The notes under the pieces were generated by a model that did not search any database, had not been told where the DNA came from, and saw only the letters and a program-made list of their open reading frames with translations. A stretch of DNA of 64,000 nt from Pseudomonadota bacterium (GTDB lineage: Bacteria; Pseudomonadota; Gammaproteobacteria; Burkholderiales; Burkholderiaceae_C), in NCBI GenBank assembly GCA_029780695.1, contig JAKOYD010000149.1, positions 1 through 64,000 of the forward strand, written 5' to 3'. Made by a program: the position numbers and the translations under genes. Positions 10,565 through 19,441 of the stretch are shown here, in pieces (the stretch's first letter is position 1; the number at the start of each line of letters is the position of its first letter).

Positions 10565-11413
10565 TCACCCCAGCGCCTTGCCCATCACCTGCCCCATCCG
10601 CACGGCGCCGCCGGGCGCCCAGTCGGGGTTGAATTTGAGCGTGCCCTTGGGCCACAGCAGCACGACGGTGGAGCCGAGCAAAAAGCGGCCCATCTCGTCG
10701 CCCTTGGCCAATTCGACGCTCTGGTTTTGATAGTCCCAGCGCCTGATCTCGCCCGGGCGCGGCGGGTTGATCACGCCGTGCCACACGGTCGCCATGCTGC
10801 CAACGATGGTCGCGCCCACCAGCACCAGCACAAAGGGGCCGCGAGCGGTGTCAAACACGCACACCACGCGCTCGTTGCGCGCGAATAGGCCCGGCACGCC
10901 GCGCGCGGTGACGGGGTTGACGCTGAACAGGTCGCCGGGCACATAGACCATGCGATGCAGGCGGCCGGCGCAGGGCATGTGGATGCGGTGGTAGTCCTTC
11001 GGGCTCAGGTACAGCGTGGCGAACTGGCCGTGCTCGAATTCGGCCGCCAGTGCCGCGTCGCCCGCCAGCAGCGCGCGCGTGCTGTACGCGTGTCCCTTGG
11101 CCTGGAAGATCTGGTCGCGCTCGATGGGGCCGAACTGGCTGATGGCGCCGTCCACCGGGCACACGTAGTCGGCATCGGCCAGCGGGCGGGCGCCTTCGCG
11201 CAGCGCGCGGGTGAAGAAGTCGTTGAAGCTGGCGTAGCTGGTGATGTCGGGGTTGGCCGCCTCGGCCATGTCGACGCCGTAATGCGCGACAAAGCGGCGG
11301 ATGACGGCGTGGGTGGCATCGCCCAGCTTCGCGCTGGCCAAGCGGCCGGCCAGCTGGGTCAGAAGCGTTTTGGGCAGCAGGTACTGCGGCAGGACGGCAA
11401 GGCGGTCGGACAT
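10565..11413 (-). CDS. psd: Phosphatidylserine decarboxylase proenzyme
   Basis: A 282-aa protein that converts phosphatidylserine to phosphatidylethanolamine in the inner membrane. It contains the conserved [15 protein letters not shown] region, the [12 protein letters not shown] segment with the essential histidines, and the self-cleavage motif LGSTVV near residue 250, where cleavage before Ser yields the pyruvoyl-bearing alpha chain. Length matches the bacterial group I enzymes. It stands alone between a LysR gene and a long intergenic region. The phosphatidylserine synthase partner is not in the window. Confidence 0.95.
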   Translation of the reverse strand: MSDRLAVLPQYLLPKTLLTQLAGRLASAKLGDATHAVIRRFVAHYGVDMAEAANPDITSYASFNDFFTRALREGARPLADADYVCPVDGAISQFGPIERDQIFQAKGHAYSTRALLAGDAALAAEFEHGQFATLYLSPKDYHRIHMPCAGRLHRMVYVPGDLFSVNPVTARGVPGLFARNERVVCVFDTARGPFVLVLVGATIVGSMATVWHGVINPPRPGEIRRWDYQNQSVELAKGDEMGRFLLGSTVVLLWPKGTLKFNPDWAPGGAVRMGQVMGKALG

Positions 11414-11827
11414 GGGGCGATTCTAGAGAGGCGTCCGACACACGTTCCGACCGCTCCCACCGCACGCGCACATCGTCCTGGCCGCCGACTGGCACGGAAC
11501 GCCAGTGTGGCGCAACGCCCGCTGCCTTCACATCGCTGCGGTCATCGTTCTCGCGAGCTTGATGGCAGTGTGATCGTGGTGCGTCAACCGATCAGAGGTC
11601 GGAGCTGCGTCAATCCTCATGGTTGAACGCGCGGCGTTGCCGCCTGACCGCCCCATCAATATCAGCACTTCATGCACCACTTCGCGAGCCCATGGCTGCG
11701 CCCAGCGCAACATTTGATCGGGCGCAAAAAACGTTGGCCATTGCCCGTTTATTAATGTCATAGTTTTAGTTTTTGTGCCTCAGGCGTCATGCGACGCGCT
11801 TTAGCATTTTGAGAGGGAGATTTGTTC
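11414..11827. other. 414-bp intergenic region without a supported gene
   Basis: The left part is GC-rich and the last 120 bases are AT-rich (TTTATTAATGTCATAGTTTT), fitting a promoter for the glycine-rich protein gene. An AGGGAG at 11814-11819 serves as its ribosome binding site. A 77-codon minus-strand frame (11528-11761) resembles no family I know and has no ribosome binding site, so it is not called. Confidence 0.5.
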
Positions 11828-12802
11828 ATGCCGCAAACGTTCCACACCTGCCCCGCCGCGCGCCGCTGGCGCGCCCCGCTCAAGACCGCGCTGACGCTGA
11901 CGCTGGCCGCTGGCGCCCTGGGCGCACACGCGGGCTCATGCACGCAGACCACGTCGGGCGCCGGCACTTGCGCCGTGCCGGCCGGCGTCACCGCCATCAG
12001 CGTGGTGGCGGTGGGCGGCGGCGGCGGGGGTGGCGCCCAGCCCACGCCACAAAAACCCGGCGGCGCGGGTGCAAAAGTGACGGTGACCAACTACGCCCTG
12101 TCGGGGCCCGCCACGCTGAGCTTTTTTGTCGGCGGCGGTGGCGGCGGCGCCCGCACCGACAGTTCAGACGGCGGCGGCGGTGGCGGGTCAAGCACCGTCA
12201 TGCTGCCAGGCGCGCCGTCGCCGTTCATCATTGCCGGCGGCGGCGGGGGCGGCGGCAGCGCCGGGGTGGGCGGCAACGCCGCCGCTGGCAATACCGCCGC
12301 GGGCGGTGCGGGTACCGGGGAAACCAGCTGGCCCGGCGGCGGCGGGGGCAGCAATGGCATCGGCGGAACGGCCCCAGACAGTAGTATCCAACCCGGCGGC
12401 AGCGGTGCCGGCGGCGACGGCGGCAACGGCAGCGAGGGCGGCTCAGGCATTCCGCCCGGGGGCGCAGGCGGCGGCGGTGCGGGCAGCGGCAGCGCGGGCG
12501 GCGATGTGGGCGGCGGCGGCGGTGGCGGCGGTTACGGCGGCGGCGCGGGCGGCCTGGATGGCGGCGGCGGCGGCGGCGGTTCGCTGGGGCCGGCGGGCAG
12601 CACATTCGCGCCCGCAGCCAATGGCGGCGCGCCTGGGCAAGCGGGCGGCGCCGGCTCCATCACCATCACCTGGCAAGACCCGGCGCCGCCCGCACCACCC
12701 ACGGTCACGGCGGTGCCCACACTGGGCGAATGGAGCGTGCTGCTGCTCGGCCTTGCCGCGGCCGCCACGGGTGCCGGCCAGTTGGGTCGGCGCCGCGCCT
12801 GA
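11828..12802 (+). CDS. Glycine-rich exported protein with IPTL-CTERM sorting signal
   Basis: A 324-aa protein with a signal peptide (TLTLAAGALGAHAG, cleavage near residue 36), a Cys-containing start (SCTQTTSGAGTCAVPAGV), then about 240 residues dominated by Gly runs (GGGGGGG) with VTNYALSGPATLSFFVGGGG. It ends with VPTLGEWSVLLLGLAAAA, a hydrophobic helix, and GRRRA. That ending is the IPTL-CTERM signal, related to PEP-CTERM, read by an exosortase-like enzyme. A surface or matrix protein is likely. ATG at 11828 has AGGGAG eight bases upstream. The glycine region resembles Gly-rich domains of secreted autotransporter-like and silk-like proteins; function is unknown. No exosortase gene is in the window. 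Confidence 0.8.
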   Translation: MPQTFHTCPAARRWRAPLKTALTLTLAAGALGAHAGSCTQTTSGAGTCAVPAGVTAISVVAVGGGGGGGAQPTPQKPGGAGAKVTVTNYALSGPATLSFFVGGGGGGARTDSSDGGGGGGSSTVMLPGAPSPFIIAGGGGGGGSAGVGGNAAAGNTAAGGAGTGETSWPGGGGGSNGIGGTAPDSSIQPGGSGAGGDGGNGSEGGSGIPPGGAGGGGAGSGSAGGDVGGGGGGGGYGGGAGGLDGGGGGGGSLGPAGSTFAPAANGGAPGQAGGAGSITITWQDPAPPAPPTVTAVPTLGEWSVLLLGLAAAATGAGQLGRRRA

Positions 12803-12816
12803 TCGCCGCCGTGGGC

Positions 12817-13809
12817 TTAGTCCAGCGTGATGTTCTTGCGCTCGATCAGCTTGCCGTACATCTGGCCCTTGCCGCGCGCTTGCCGCGCGATCTCGTCGGG
12901 CGACCAGTTGATGTATTCAAAGGCGAAGGTGTCCATGCGCGCCTTGATGTCGGCGTCTTGCATGACCTTGGCCACGTCCTGCGCAATTTTGCTGCGCAAG
13001 GCGGGGGCGATGCCGTGCGGCGCGGCCAGCACGACGAAGGAGCTTTGCGCGAAGTCCTTGGGGCCGCCGGCCTCGGCCACGGTGGGCAAGTCGGGCATTT
13101 GCGGGATGCGCTTGGGGCTTGCCACGCCCAGGTAGCGCACCTTGCCCGCCTTGTACACGCCCTGGCTGGACGGGATGGTGCCCAGCGCCCAGGCGATTTC
13201 GTTGCCGGCCAGCGCGGTGAACATCTGGCCCGAATCCTTGAACGGGATGTGCTGCATCTCGATGCCGCTGCCCAGCTCCAGCTGCTCGCCGCCCAGGTGG
13301 CCCGGGCTGCCGATGCCCCACGAGCCATAGTTGACCTTGCCCGGCTGCGCCTTGGCGGCGCTGACCAGGTCGCCCACGTTCTTCCACGGCGAGTTGACCG
13401 GCACGGTGACGATGAACGGCGTGTTGTAGAGCGAGGCCACCGGGTCGTACACCTGCAGCGTCTGGAAGTTGCGCGACTTGTAGAGCAGCGGCAGCGCGAC
13501 CAGCTGCTCGCTGTCGAGCTGCACCAGCGTGTAGCCGTCGGCCGGCTGGCGGCGCGTGGCCTCGAACACCACAAAGCCGCCGGCGCCCGGGCGGTTTTGC
13601 ACCAGCACCGGCTGCTTCCACAGCGTGCTGAGCTTGTCGGTGATGGCGCGCAGCAACGCATCGGGTCCGCTGCCGGGCGGGAAGGGGGTGAAGATGTTGA
13701 CGGGCTTGGTCGGGAAGTCGCTTTGCGCCAGCGCGGGCGCAGCGGCGCACGCGGCGGTGGCGGCCAGCAGGGCCAGGGCGGCGCGGCGCGATATGGTGAA
13801 GCGGGTCAT
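12817..13809 (-). CDS. Bug/TctC family periplasmic solute receptor (aromatic operon)
   Basis: A 330-aa exported receptor with twin-Arg-like start FTISRRAALALLAATAACAAAPALA, then SDFPTKPVNIFTPFPPGSGPDA and QNRPGAGGF, the Bug fingerprints. ATG at 13809 is supported by GGGAG seven bases upstream, rather than the longer frame to 13890. It is the last gene of the gentisate operon (gentisate dioxygenase, fumarylpyruvate hydrolase, 3-hydroxybenzoate hydroxylase, then this gene), so it probably binds 3-hydroxybenzoate or a related aromatic acid in the periplasm. Confidence 0.9.
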   Translation of the reverse strand: MTRFTISRRAALALLAATAACAAAPALAQSDFPTKPVNIFTPFPPGSGPDALLRAITDKLSTLWKQPVLVQNRPGAGGFVVFEATRRQPADGYTLVQLDSEQLVALPLLYKSRNFQTLQVYDPVASLYNTPFIVTVPVNSPWKNVGDLVSAAKAQPGKVNYGSWGIGSPGHLGGEQLELGSGIEMQHIPFKDSGQMFTALAGNEIAWALGTIPSSQGVYKAGKVRYLGVASPKRIPQMPDLPTVAEAGGPKDFAQSSFVVLAAPHGIAPALRSKIAQDVAKVMQDADIKARMDTFAFEYINWSPDEIARQARGKGQMYGKLIERKNITLD

Positions 13810-13880
13810 GCGGGGGCTCCCAGAAAGGCAAGAAGTCGATGGTGCAGCACGGCCGCGCGCGGCCATGGCATGACCACCGA

Positions 13881-13936
13881 CTTGAATCAAAATGGCACGT
13901 GGCGCTTGCCAATCAAGCGCGAGCAGCTATCAAACA
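13881..13936 (-). repeat. Dispersed Comamonadaceae-type element (minus orientation)
   Basis: On the minus strand it reads GTTTGATAGCTGCTCGCGCT, then TTGGCAAGCGCC and ATTTTGATTCAAG, matching the core, middle and tail of the other copies. It overlaps the last codons of the hydroxylase gene and fills the gap to the Bug receptor gene. Confidence 0.75.
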
Positions 13937-15147
13937 ACGAGCGCGTCGGTCTGCCGCGGCTGCGCCAGCGATTTCTCGGCGCGCCAGCCATACAGCCATT
14001 CCAGCGCGTCGTAAAAGCGTTCGGGCGTGCGGCCTTCCCACAGCTGGTTGCGCACCAGGCGCTCCACGCCCTGGGCGTGGTACAGGCGCCCCATTTCGCG
14101 CGCCGACAGCACGACGCGCGCGGTGCGCGGGATGCGGCTTTCTTCGTACAGCTGGAAGGCGCTTTCGACGTCCATGTCGCACGCCTTCAACGCCTCGCCC
14201 AGCGTCACGGCGTCTTCAATCGCCATGCACGCGCCTTGCGCCAGGTACTGCAGCATGCCGTGCGCGGCGTCGCCCAGCAGGGTGACGCGGCCCACCGTCC
14301 AGCGCGGGATGGGGTTGCGGTCGGCGGTGGCCCAGCGCCGCCAGCTCTTGGGGCATTCCAGCAACTGGCGCGGGCGCGGGTGGATGCCCTGGAAGTAGCT
14401 CAGCACTTCTTCCTTGCTGCCGTCGGTCACGCTCCATTCTTCTTCGTGCCGGCTGTGGAAGGTGACGACCAGGTTGTATTCGGTCGCGCCGCGCAGCGGG
14501 TAGTGCACCAGGTGGCAGTTGGGGCCGGCCCAGACCACGGGCGCGTTGACGCGCAGATCGGCCGGCATGTCGGCCACCGGCACCACGGCGCGGTAGACCA
14601 CGTGGCCCGACACGCGCGGCGCATCGCCAAAAAAGGTTTCGCGCGCCACCGAGCGCACGCCATCGGCGGCGACCATGGCGTCTGCCGTGTAGGTTTGGCC
14701 GTTCTGGTCGGTGGCGGTGACGCCGTGCGCGTCCTGCTCGATCTTCACGACCTTGGTCGAGGTCTGGAAGGTGATGAGGTTCGACTGCTGCACGCCTTCG
14801 AGGATGGAGGTGTGGATGTCGGCGCGGTGGATCACCGCATACGGCCCGCCAAAGCGCTGGCGGAACGCCTCGCCGACCGCAAAGCGCCCGACCACCGACG
14901 CGTCGACCGCGTCCATCATGATGAGCTCGTCGGTGAACACGGCGCGCTTGCGGGCGTTCTCGCCCACGCCCAGCGCATCGAGCGCGGCAAAGGCGTTGGG
15001 GCCAAGCTGGATGCCGGCGCCGATCTCGCCGATCTGGTCGGCCTGCTCCAGCAGCGTGACGCGCACGCCTTGCTTGGCCAGGGCCAGCGCCGCGGCCAGG
15101 CCGCCGATGCCGCCGCCGACCACCAGCATGTGCTGCGGTTTGCTCAT
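13930..15147 (-). CDS. nagX: 3-hydroxybenzoate 6-hydroxylase (FAD monooxygenase)
   Basis: A 405-aa single-component flavoprotein hydroxylase. It shows GGGIGGLAAALALAKQG near residue 11, an AADGVRS segment in the middle (the DG motif) and LLGDAAHGMLQYLAQGA (the GD motif) that contacts FAD ribityl. The neighbours are gentisate 1,2-dioxygenase and fumarylpyruvate hydrolase, so the para-hydroxylation of 3-hydroxybenzoate to gentisate with NADH and O2 is the best reading. Salicylate-1-hydroxylase-like or other class A hydroxylases share the fold, but their operons would carry catechol enzymes. The gene lies in the minus-strand operon between the hydrolase and a Bug receptor. Confidence 0.88.
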   Translation of the reverse strand: MSKPQHMLVVGGGIGGLAAALALAKQGVRVTLLEQADQIGEIGAGIQLGPNAFAALDALGVGENARKRAVFTDELIMMDAVDASVVGRFAVGEAFRQRFGGPYAVIHRADIHTSILEGVQQSNLITFQTSTKVVKIEQDAHGVTATDQNGQTYTADAMVAADGVRSVARETFFGDAPRVSGHVVYRAVVPVADMPADLRVNAPVVWAGPNCHLVHYPLRGATEYNLVVTFHSRHEEEWSVTDGSKEEVLSYFQGIHPRPRQLLECPKSWRRWATADRNPIPRWTVGRVTLLGDAAHGMLQYLAQGACMAIEDAVTLGEALKACDMDVESAFQLYEESRIPRTARVVLSAREMGRLYHAQGVERLVRNQLWEGRTPERFYDALEWLYGWRAEKSLAQPRQTDALVV

Positions 15148-15160
15148 GATGTCTCCTGAA

Positions 15161-15220
15161 ATTGCTCTTGTTTAGATAGCTACTTGCGCATACTAGGCAA
15201 GCGTCAGAGGCGAATTTGAG
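15161..15220 (+). repeat. Dispersed Comamonadaceae-type element
   Basis: It reads TAGATAGCTACTTGCGCATA, then GGCAAGCGTCAGAGGC and AATTTGAG. It lies directly upstream of the hydroxylase start and next to a palindromic repeat, so two repeat families are stacked in this 210-bp gap. Confidence 0.75.
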
Positions 15221-15230
15221 CCACAACAAC

Positions 15231-15350
15231 GAATACCGGACGCGAAGGACGCGAAAACCCGCGAAGGTCGCGAAATGAATTCATCTTGAATGTCTTTTTC
15301 GCGTCCTTCGCGGAACCTTGGCGTCCTTCGCGTCCGGGTGCTTGGCTGTT
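15231..15350. repeat. Palindromic intergenic repeat, copy 2
   Basis: The left arm begins GAATACCGGACGCGAAGGAC and the right arm ends GGCGTCCTTCGCGTCCGGG. The terminal 17-18 bases are almost exactly complementary, with an AT-rich centre between. The copy at 53668-53775 begins with the same GAATACCGGACGCGAAGG. It lies between the hydrolase and hydroxylase genes of one operon, so it is transcribed. Confidence 0.8.
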
Positions 15351-15358
15351 CGACGGCC

Positions 15359-16057
15359 TTACTCCGGCTGCCCCAGCGTCAGCGCGATCTCGCCCACGCC
15401 GTCGATCTTGCCGGTGATCTTGTCGCCGGGCTGCACCGCGCCCACACCTTCGGGCGTGCCGGTGTAGATCAGGTCGCCCGGCTGCAGGTGGTAGTACTCT
15501 GACAGGTTGGAGACGATCTCGGGCACGCTCCAGATCAGGTCTTTCAGGTCGGCGTTCTGCTTGACCGTGCCATTGACGCTGAGCTGGATGTTGCCGGCCT
15601 TGACATGGCCGATTTCGCTGGCCGGCACCAGCGGGCTAATGACGGCGCTGTTCTCGAAGTCCTTGCCGAAGTCCCACGGCCGGCCCATTTCGCGCGACTT
15701 GATCTGCAGGTCGCGCCGCGTCATGTCCAGCCCGCAGGCGTAGCCCCACACGCAATCCAGCGCCTGCTCCACCGGCACGCGGAAGGCCGGCTTGCCCAGG
15801 GCGATGACCAGTTCCATCTCGTAGTGGTAGTTCTGCGTGCCCAGCGGGAACGGAATGGTGGCGCCGGTCAGCACCAGGTCGATGGGCGTCTTGTTGAAGT
15901 AGAACGGCGGCTCGCGGTCGGGGTCAAAACCCATTTCGCGCGCGTGCGCGGCGTAGTTGCGGCCGACGCAGAAGATGCGCGTGACGGCGTATTGCTGCTG
16001 GCTGCCGCGCACGGGCACGGCGGCTTGCGGGGCGGGCGGAAAAACGTACTGGGTCAT
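15359..16057 (-). CDS. nagK: Fumarylpyruvate hydrolase (FAH family)
   Basis: A 232-aa member of the fumarylacetoacetate hydrolase fold, which cleaves fumarylpyruvate to fumarate and pyruvate. Visible are FCVGRNYAAHAREMG, the metal site YHYEMELVIALGK (two Glu), and KDFENSAVISPLVP with DLIYTGTPEGVGAV near the C terminus. The start at 16057 gives the normal length of this family. No maleylpyruvate isomerase gene (nagL type) is in this operon, so either the isomerase lies elsewhere or the enzyme acts directly on maleylpyruvate. It lies 53 bases downstream of gentisate dioxygenase. Confidence 0.9.
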   Translation of the reverse strand: MTQYVFPPAPQAAVPVRGSQQQYAVTRIFCVGRNYAAHAREMGFDPDREPPFYFNKTPIDLVLTGATIPFPLGTQNYHYEMELVIALGKPAFRVPVEQALDCVWGYACGLDMTRRDLQIKSREMGRPWDFGKDFENSAVISPLVPASEIGHVKAGNIQLSVNGTVKQNADLKDLIWSVPEIVSNLSEYYHLQPGDLIYTGTPEGVGAVQPGDKITGKIDGVGEIALTLGQPE

Positions 16058-16068
16058 CTCTTTGCTCT

Positions 16069-16112
16069 TTTCTTGATAGCTGCTTGCGCTTTGTTGGCGA
16101 GCGTTGGCGGTT
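16069..16112 (+). repeat. Dispersed Comamonadaceae-type element
   Basis: It reads TTGATAGCTGCTTGCGCTTT, then GTTGGCGAGCGTTGGCGG, the cleanest copy of the core in the window. It fills the short gap between gentisate dioxygenase and the hydrolase. Confidence 0.8.
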
Positions 16113-17184
16113 AAAAGTCTTCGTAAAACCCGAGCGCGCGCTGCATCGGCGCGTCGTCCACGTGGAACAGGTAGGCGTCCCGGCCCGTGGCGCGGTGCGT
16201 GACGCCAGCGTGCGTCGGAATCGCCAGCGTATCGCCTTCTTGCCATTTCAGCGATACGCCGTCGATGACGGATTCGCCCTGGCCCTCGATCACGTGGATC
16301 ACGCTGCTGGCCGAGCGCTTGCGCGGCGAGAAGTCCTGCCCCGCGCGCAGCTGCTGCGCCGAAAAGCCCAGCGTCGGCAGGCAGGGCTGGCCGGTTTCGG
16401 GGTTGACGTACGCCAGTTGCACCGCTTCGGTCTTGGGCGTGACGCTGGCGAGGGCGCCCAGCGCTTCGCGCACTTCCTTCCAGGGGTAGCGGATTTGCGG
16501 ATACGGGGGGCGCTGCGCCTGCGCCAGCGAGGCATAGGGCAGCAGGCCGGCGCGGCGGTATTTGTTTTGCGAGGCGTCCAGCGCGTCCTTCAACTGCTGC
16601 GAAGGCCCTTCGATGGCGTAGCTGGCTTCCATGGCGTAGATCATGGGCAGGTCCAGCGCGTCCAGCCACACCACGGGGCCGCTGCCTTCGTGGCCGTGTT
16701 CGTGCCAGTTGAGCGCGGGCGTCAGGATCAGGTCGCCCTTTTCCATCGGGCATTTCTCGCTGTTCACCGTGGTGTAGCCGCCGTTGCCTTCGATCACGAA
16801 GCGCACCGCCGTGGGCGTGTGGCGGTGGTTGGGCGCCACCTCGCCCGGCAGGATGAGTTGCAGGCCGACGTAGATGGTGGGCGTGGCGACCAGCTTGTCC
16901 AGCCCGTGGCCGGGGTTGCACAGCACCAGCACGCGGCGCTCGGCTTTTTCGATGGGCGTCAGCTCGCCCGCGCGCAGCAAGTGCGGGCGGATGTCCTGGT
17001 AGCGCCAGACGAAGGGCTGCGTGCTGCGCGCCGGCTGGTGGCGCGGCAGCAGGCCACGCAGCTGCGGCCACAGCGGGGCGACCGAGAGATCGTGGATGGC
17101 CTTGACGTAGTCGGGCGGCAGGTCTTCCAGTCGGCCCAGCGATTCGGCGTGGCCGAGCGAATTCACGGCGTCCAGCGGGTTCAT
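16111..17184 (-). CDS. nagI: Gentisate 1,2-dioxygenase
   Basis: A 357-aa bicupin ring-cleavage enzyme that opens gentisate to maleylpyruvate with Fe(II) and O2. The N-terminal cupin carries the metal-site pattern [16 protein letters not shown] near residue 118, with a later NWHEHGHEG stretch. The C-terminal cupin shows [15 protein letters not shown] and [13 protein letters not shown]. Length is normal. It is the first gene of the minus-strand operon, with the 150-bp gap to the divergent ABC transporter as promoter region. No regulator gene of the operon is adjacent. Confidence 0.93.
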   Translation of the reverse strand: MNPLDAVNSLGHAESLGRLEDLPPDYVKAIHDLSVAPLWPQLRGLLPRHQPARSTQPFVWRYQDIRPHLLRAGELTPIEKAERRVLVLCNPGHGLDKLVATPTIYVGLQLILPGEVAPNHRHTPTAVRFVIEGNGGYTTVNSEKCPMEKGDLILTPALNWHEHGHEGSGPVVWLDALDLPMIYAMEASYAIEGPSQQLKDALDASQNKYRRAGLLPYASLAQAQRPPYPQIRYPWKEVREALGALASVTPKTEAVQLAYVNPETGQPCLPTLGFSAQQLRAGQDFSPRKRSASSVIHVIEGQGESVIDGVSLKWQEGDTLAIPTHAGVTHRATGRDAYLFHVDDAPMQRALGFYEDF

Positions 17185-17254
17185 GCTTGTCTCCTGTTGA
17201 CAGGTGGTGGCCGTCGGCAGTGTGCGCTATCGCGCCGAAATCGCCAAGGCCGCC

Positions 17255-17281
17255 AATTAATATGTATGCTTATTATTTTAA
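17255..17281. promoter_or_regulatory. AT-rich site in the gentisate operon promoter
   Basis: A 27-bp run of almost pure A/T with a weak dyad (AATTAATA and TTATTATT around TGTATGC) lies 71 bases upstream of gentisate dioxygenase and 77 bases before the divergent ABC gene. It stands out in a GC-rich background and may hold a -10 box or a MarR/LysR-type operator. I cannot say which. Confidence 0.35.
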
Positions 17282-17357
17282 GGGGTGGCGCGGCGCCGGC
17301 GCAAGGGGTGGGTGAAAATTTTTGCCGCCGATTCAGGCGGCGTTGCGCCCGTGCACA

Positions 17358-18311
17358 ATGCCGCGCATGGTTGCCGCCCCGCTGCTCGACGCGCGCGATT
17401 TGATCAAGTCGTATGGCGGCACGCGCGTGGTCGATGGCGTGTCGCTGGCCATCGCGCCGGGCGAATGCCTGGGCGTGATCGGCCCCAACGGCGCGGGCAA
17501 GACCACCACCATCCGCATGTGCCTGGGGCTGACGGCGCCGGATGCGGGGCAGATCAGCTACTTCGCGCAGGCCGATGGCACGGCGCTGGAGATGCCGCGC
17601 GACGGCTTGGCCATCAAGGCGCGGCTGGGCGTGGTGTCGCAGTTCGACTCGCTCGACCCCGACTTCACCTGTGCGGAGAACCTGCTGGTGTTCGGCCGCT
17701 ACTTCGGCATCCCGACCGCTACGTTGAAAGAACGCGTGCCGCCGCTGCTCGACTTCGCCGCGCTGGGCCACAAGGCCGATGCCAAGCCGGCCGAGCTGTC
17801 GGGCGGCATGAAGCGCCGCCTGTCGCTGGCGCGCGCGCTGGTCAACAACCCCGATTTGCTGCTGCTGGACGAACCCACGACCGGACTCGACCCGCAGGCA
17901 CGTCACCTGATGTGGGAGCGCCTGCAGCGCCTGCTGGCCGAGGGCAAATCAATTTTGCTGACCACGCACTTCATGGACGAAGCCGAGCGCCTGTGCCAGC
18001 GCCTGCTGGTGCTCGACCACGGCCGCAAGATCGCCGAGGGCCGCCCGCGCGAGCTGATTGCCGAGCATCTGGAGTCGGAAGTGGTCGAGGTCTATGGCCA
18101 GGGCGCGCTGTCGCTGGTCGATTCGCCCCTGGCCGCGCACGCCGAGCGGGTGGAGCGCAGTGGCGAGACGGTGTTCTTCTACACCCGCCACGCGCGGCCC
18201 TTGATGCAGGCGCTGGAAAGCCACCCACAGTTGCGCACGTTGCACCGGCCGGCGAATCTGGAGGACTTGTTCCTCAAGCTGACGGGGCGGCAGATCAGGG
18301 AGGATGGGTGA
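17358..18311 (+). CDS. ABC transporter ATP-binding protein, NodI/DrrA type
   Basis: A 317-aa ATPase with Walker [11 protein letters not shown] near residue 45, Q-loop [11 protein letters not shown], signature LSGGMKRR, Walker [13 protein letters not shown], and a switch histidine in [11 protein letters not shown]. The MKRR signature and the long C-terminal tail are typical of NodI/DrrA exporters. Two ATGs (17358 and 17367) are possible; no clear ribosome binding site supports either. The permease follows after a 124-bp gap that holds an inverted repeat. The substrate is unknown, and its place divergent to the gentisate operon may be coincidental. Confidence 0.9.
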   Translation: MPRMVAAPLLDARDLIKSYGGTRVVDGVSLAIAPGECLGVIGPNGAGKTTTIRMCLGLTAPDAGQISYFAQADGTALEMPRDGLAIKARLGVVSQFDSLDPDFTCAENLLVFGRYFGIPTATLKERVPPLLDFAALGHKADAKPAELSGGMKRRLSLARALVNNPDLLLLDEPTTGLDPQARHLMWERLQRLLAEGKSILLTTHFMDEAERLCQRLLVLDHGRKIAEGRPRELIAEHLESEVVEVYGQGALSLVDSPLAAHAERVERSGETVFFYTRHARPLMQALESHPQLRTLHRPANLEDLFLKLTGRQIREDG

Positions 18312-18327
18312 TGGTGGACCAGTTTTT

Positions 18328-18423
18328 TTCACCGCAGAGGCGCAGAGAACGCAGAGTTCACGCAGAGAAAGCAAGAAGGGATTGCGCTGCGCATCTCTGC
18401 GTTCTTTGCGCCTCTGCGGTGAA
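18328..18423. repeat. 29-bp inverted repeat element between ABC ATPase and permease
   Basis: Arms at 18328-18356 and 18395-18423 are reverse complements with one mismatch. The left arm begins TTCACCGCAGAGGCGCAGAG. The loop is 38 bases. Units with the words CGCAGAG and CTCTGCG are widespread in many bacterial genomes (established knowledge of a motif type, not of this copy). It lies inside the operon, so the transcript would fold into a long hairpin. Confidence 0.85.
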
Positions 18424-18435
18424 GGTGTTTTGACC

Positions 18436-19236
18436 ATGCCATCGCCCTCCATCTGGCACCCACCGCGCCTGTCGATGCGCTGGTGGCCGGTGTTCCAGCG
18501 CAATCTGCTGGTGTGGCGCAAGCTGGCCATCCCGAGCCTCTTGGCCAACATCGGCGAGCCGCTGCTGTGGCTGGTGGCGTTTGGCTACGGCCTGGGCGCC
18601 ATGGTGGGGCGCGTGCCGACGCACGGGCAAGAAGTGCCCTACATCCTGTTTCTGGCCAGCGGCAGCGTCTGCATGAGCGCCATGAACGCGGCCAGCTTCG
18701 AGGCACTGTATTCGGCGTTTTCGCGCATGCACGTGCAGAAGACGTGGGACGGCATCCTGAACACGCCCGTGCAGCTTGACGACGTGGTGCTGGCCGAGAT
18801 GCTGTGGGCGGGCTTCAAGGCGCTGTTTTCCGTCACCGCCATCCTGGGCGTGATGCTGGCGCTGCAGATCAGCCACAGCCCCAAACTGCTGCTGGCGCTG
18901 CCTATTCTGCTGTTCGCGGGCATCACCTTCGCCAGCATGGCGTTGGTGTTCAACGCCAAGGCGAAGGGTTACGACTTCTTCACCTACTACTTCGCGGTGC
19001 TGCTGTCGCCGATGATGTTTCTCTCCGGCGTGTTCTTTCCGCGCACGCAGTTGCCGGCGTTTGCGCAGACCATCACCGACTGGTTGCCGCTGACGGCCGT
19101 GGTGGAGCTGGTGCGTCCGCTGTTCCTGGACCAGTGGCCGGCCCACCCCTGGCGCCACCTGGCGTTGCTGGCGGTGTGGGCGGTGGCCGGGTTCTGGCTG
19201 GCGCTGGCCATGACGCGCCAGCGGTTCAGGCGCTGA
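18436..19236 (+). CDS. ABC transporter permease, NodJ/DrrB type
   Basis: A 266-aa ABC-2 type integral membrane protein with about six predicted helices. Visible hydrophobic segments include LLANIGEPLLWLVAFGYGLG, ITFASMALVFN and the conserved YYFAVLLSPMMFLSGVFFP followed by PLTAVVELVRPL near the C terminus, the NodJ signature region. It forms the channel of the exporter with the ATPase upstream. ATG at 18436 lies 13 bases after the inverted repeat. No ribosome binding site of good quality is visible. Confidence 0.9.
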   Translation: MPSPSIWHPPRLSMRWWPVFQRNLLVWRKLAIPSLLANIGEPLLWLVAFGYGLGAMVGRVPTHGQEVPYILFLASGSVCMSAMNAASFEALYSAFSRMHVQKTWDGILNTPVQLDDVVLAEMLWAGFKALFSVTAILGVMLALQISHSPKLLLALPILLFAGITFASMALVFNAKAKGYDFFTYYFAVLLSPMMFLSGVFFPRTQLPAFAQTITDWLPLTAVVELVRPLFLDQWPAHPWRHLALLAVWAVAGFWLALAMTRQRFRR

Positions 19237-19319
19237 TCACTCTTTTTTTCATAGCAAACTGCGCCGTTGCGGGGGCGCCAGCGGTCGATACGGCCGACCC
19301 GCCGGGCTCAGACGCCGCC

Positions 19320-19378
19320 TGCCAATTTGGCATGTCAATTTGGCAGAACATGGGCCCGCTGCACCTGCCAAACTGACA
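19320..19378. promoter_or_regulatory. Three 13-bp dyads, candidate upstream activator sites
   Basis: TGCCAATTTGGCA (19320-19332, perfect dyad), TGTCAATTTGGCA (19333-19345, directly abutting) and TGCCAAACTGACA (19366-19378, an inverted copy of the second with one mismatch). They lie about 95-140 bases upstream of the start point predicted from the sigma-54 promoter at 19442-19457. That spacing is typical for enhancer-binding activators. The sigma-54 activator encoded at 28772-30133 is the obvious candidate to bind here; that is inference. Confidence 0.6.
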
Positions 19379-19441
19379 GGCAGCTGGACGCCAGCCAGGC
19401 CGCGCCGTTTTGCGACAAGCACTTGCGTGCATACCGCGGGT

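Noticed and set aside
11528..11761. 77-codon frame in the long gap
   Set aside because: No ribosome binding site, no signal or family features; could be chance.
12730..15159. An 809-aa plus-strand frame
   Set aside because: It is the antisense shadow of the Bug receptor and hydroxylase genes, with His/Arg-rich, non-family text.
19326..19345. The abutting dyads themselves as a -24/-12 promoter
   Set aside because: TTGGCA and TTTGG are one base off in spacing and lack the GC doublet; they fit activator sites better.
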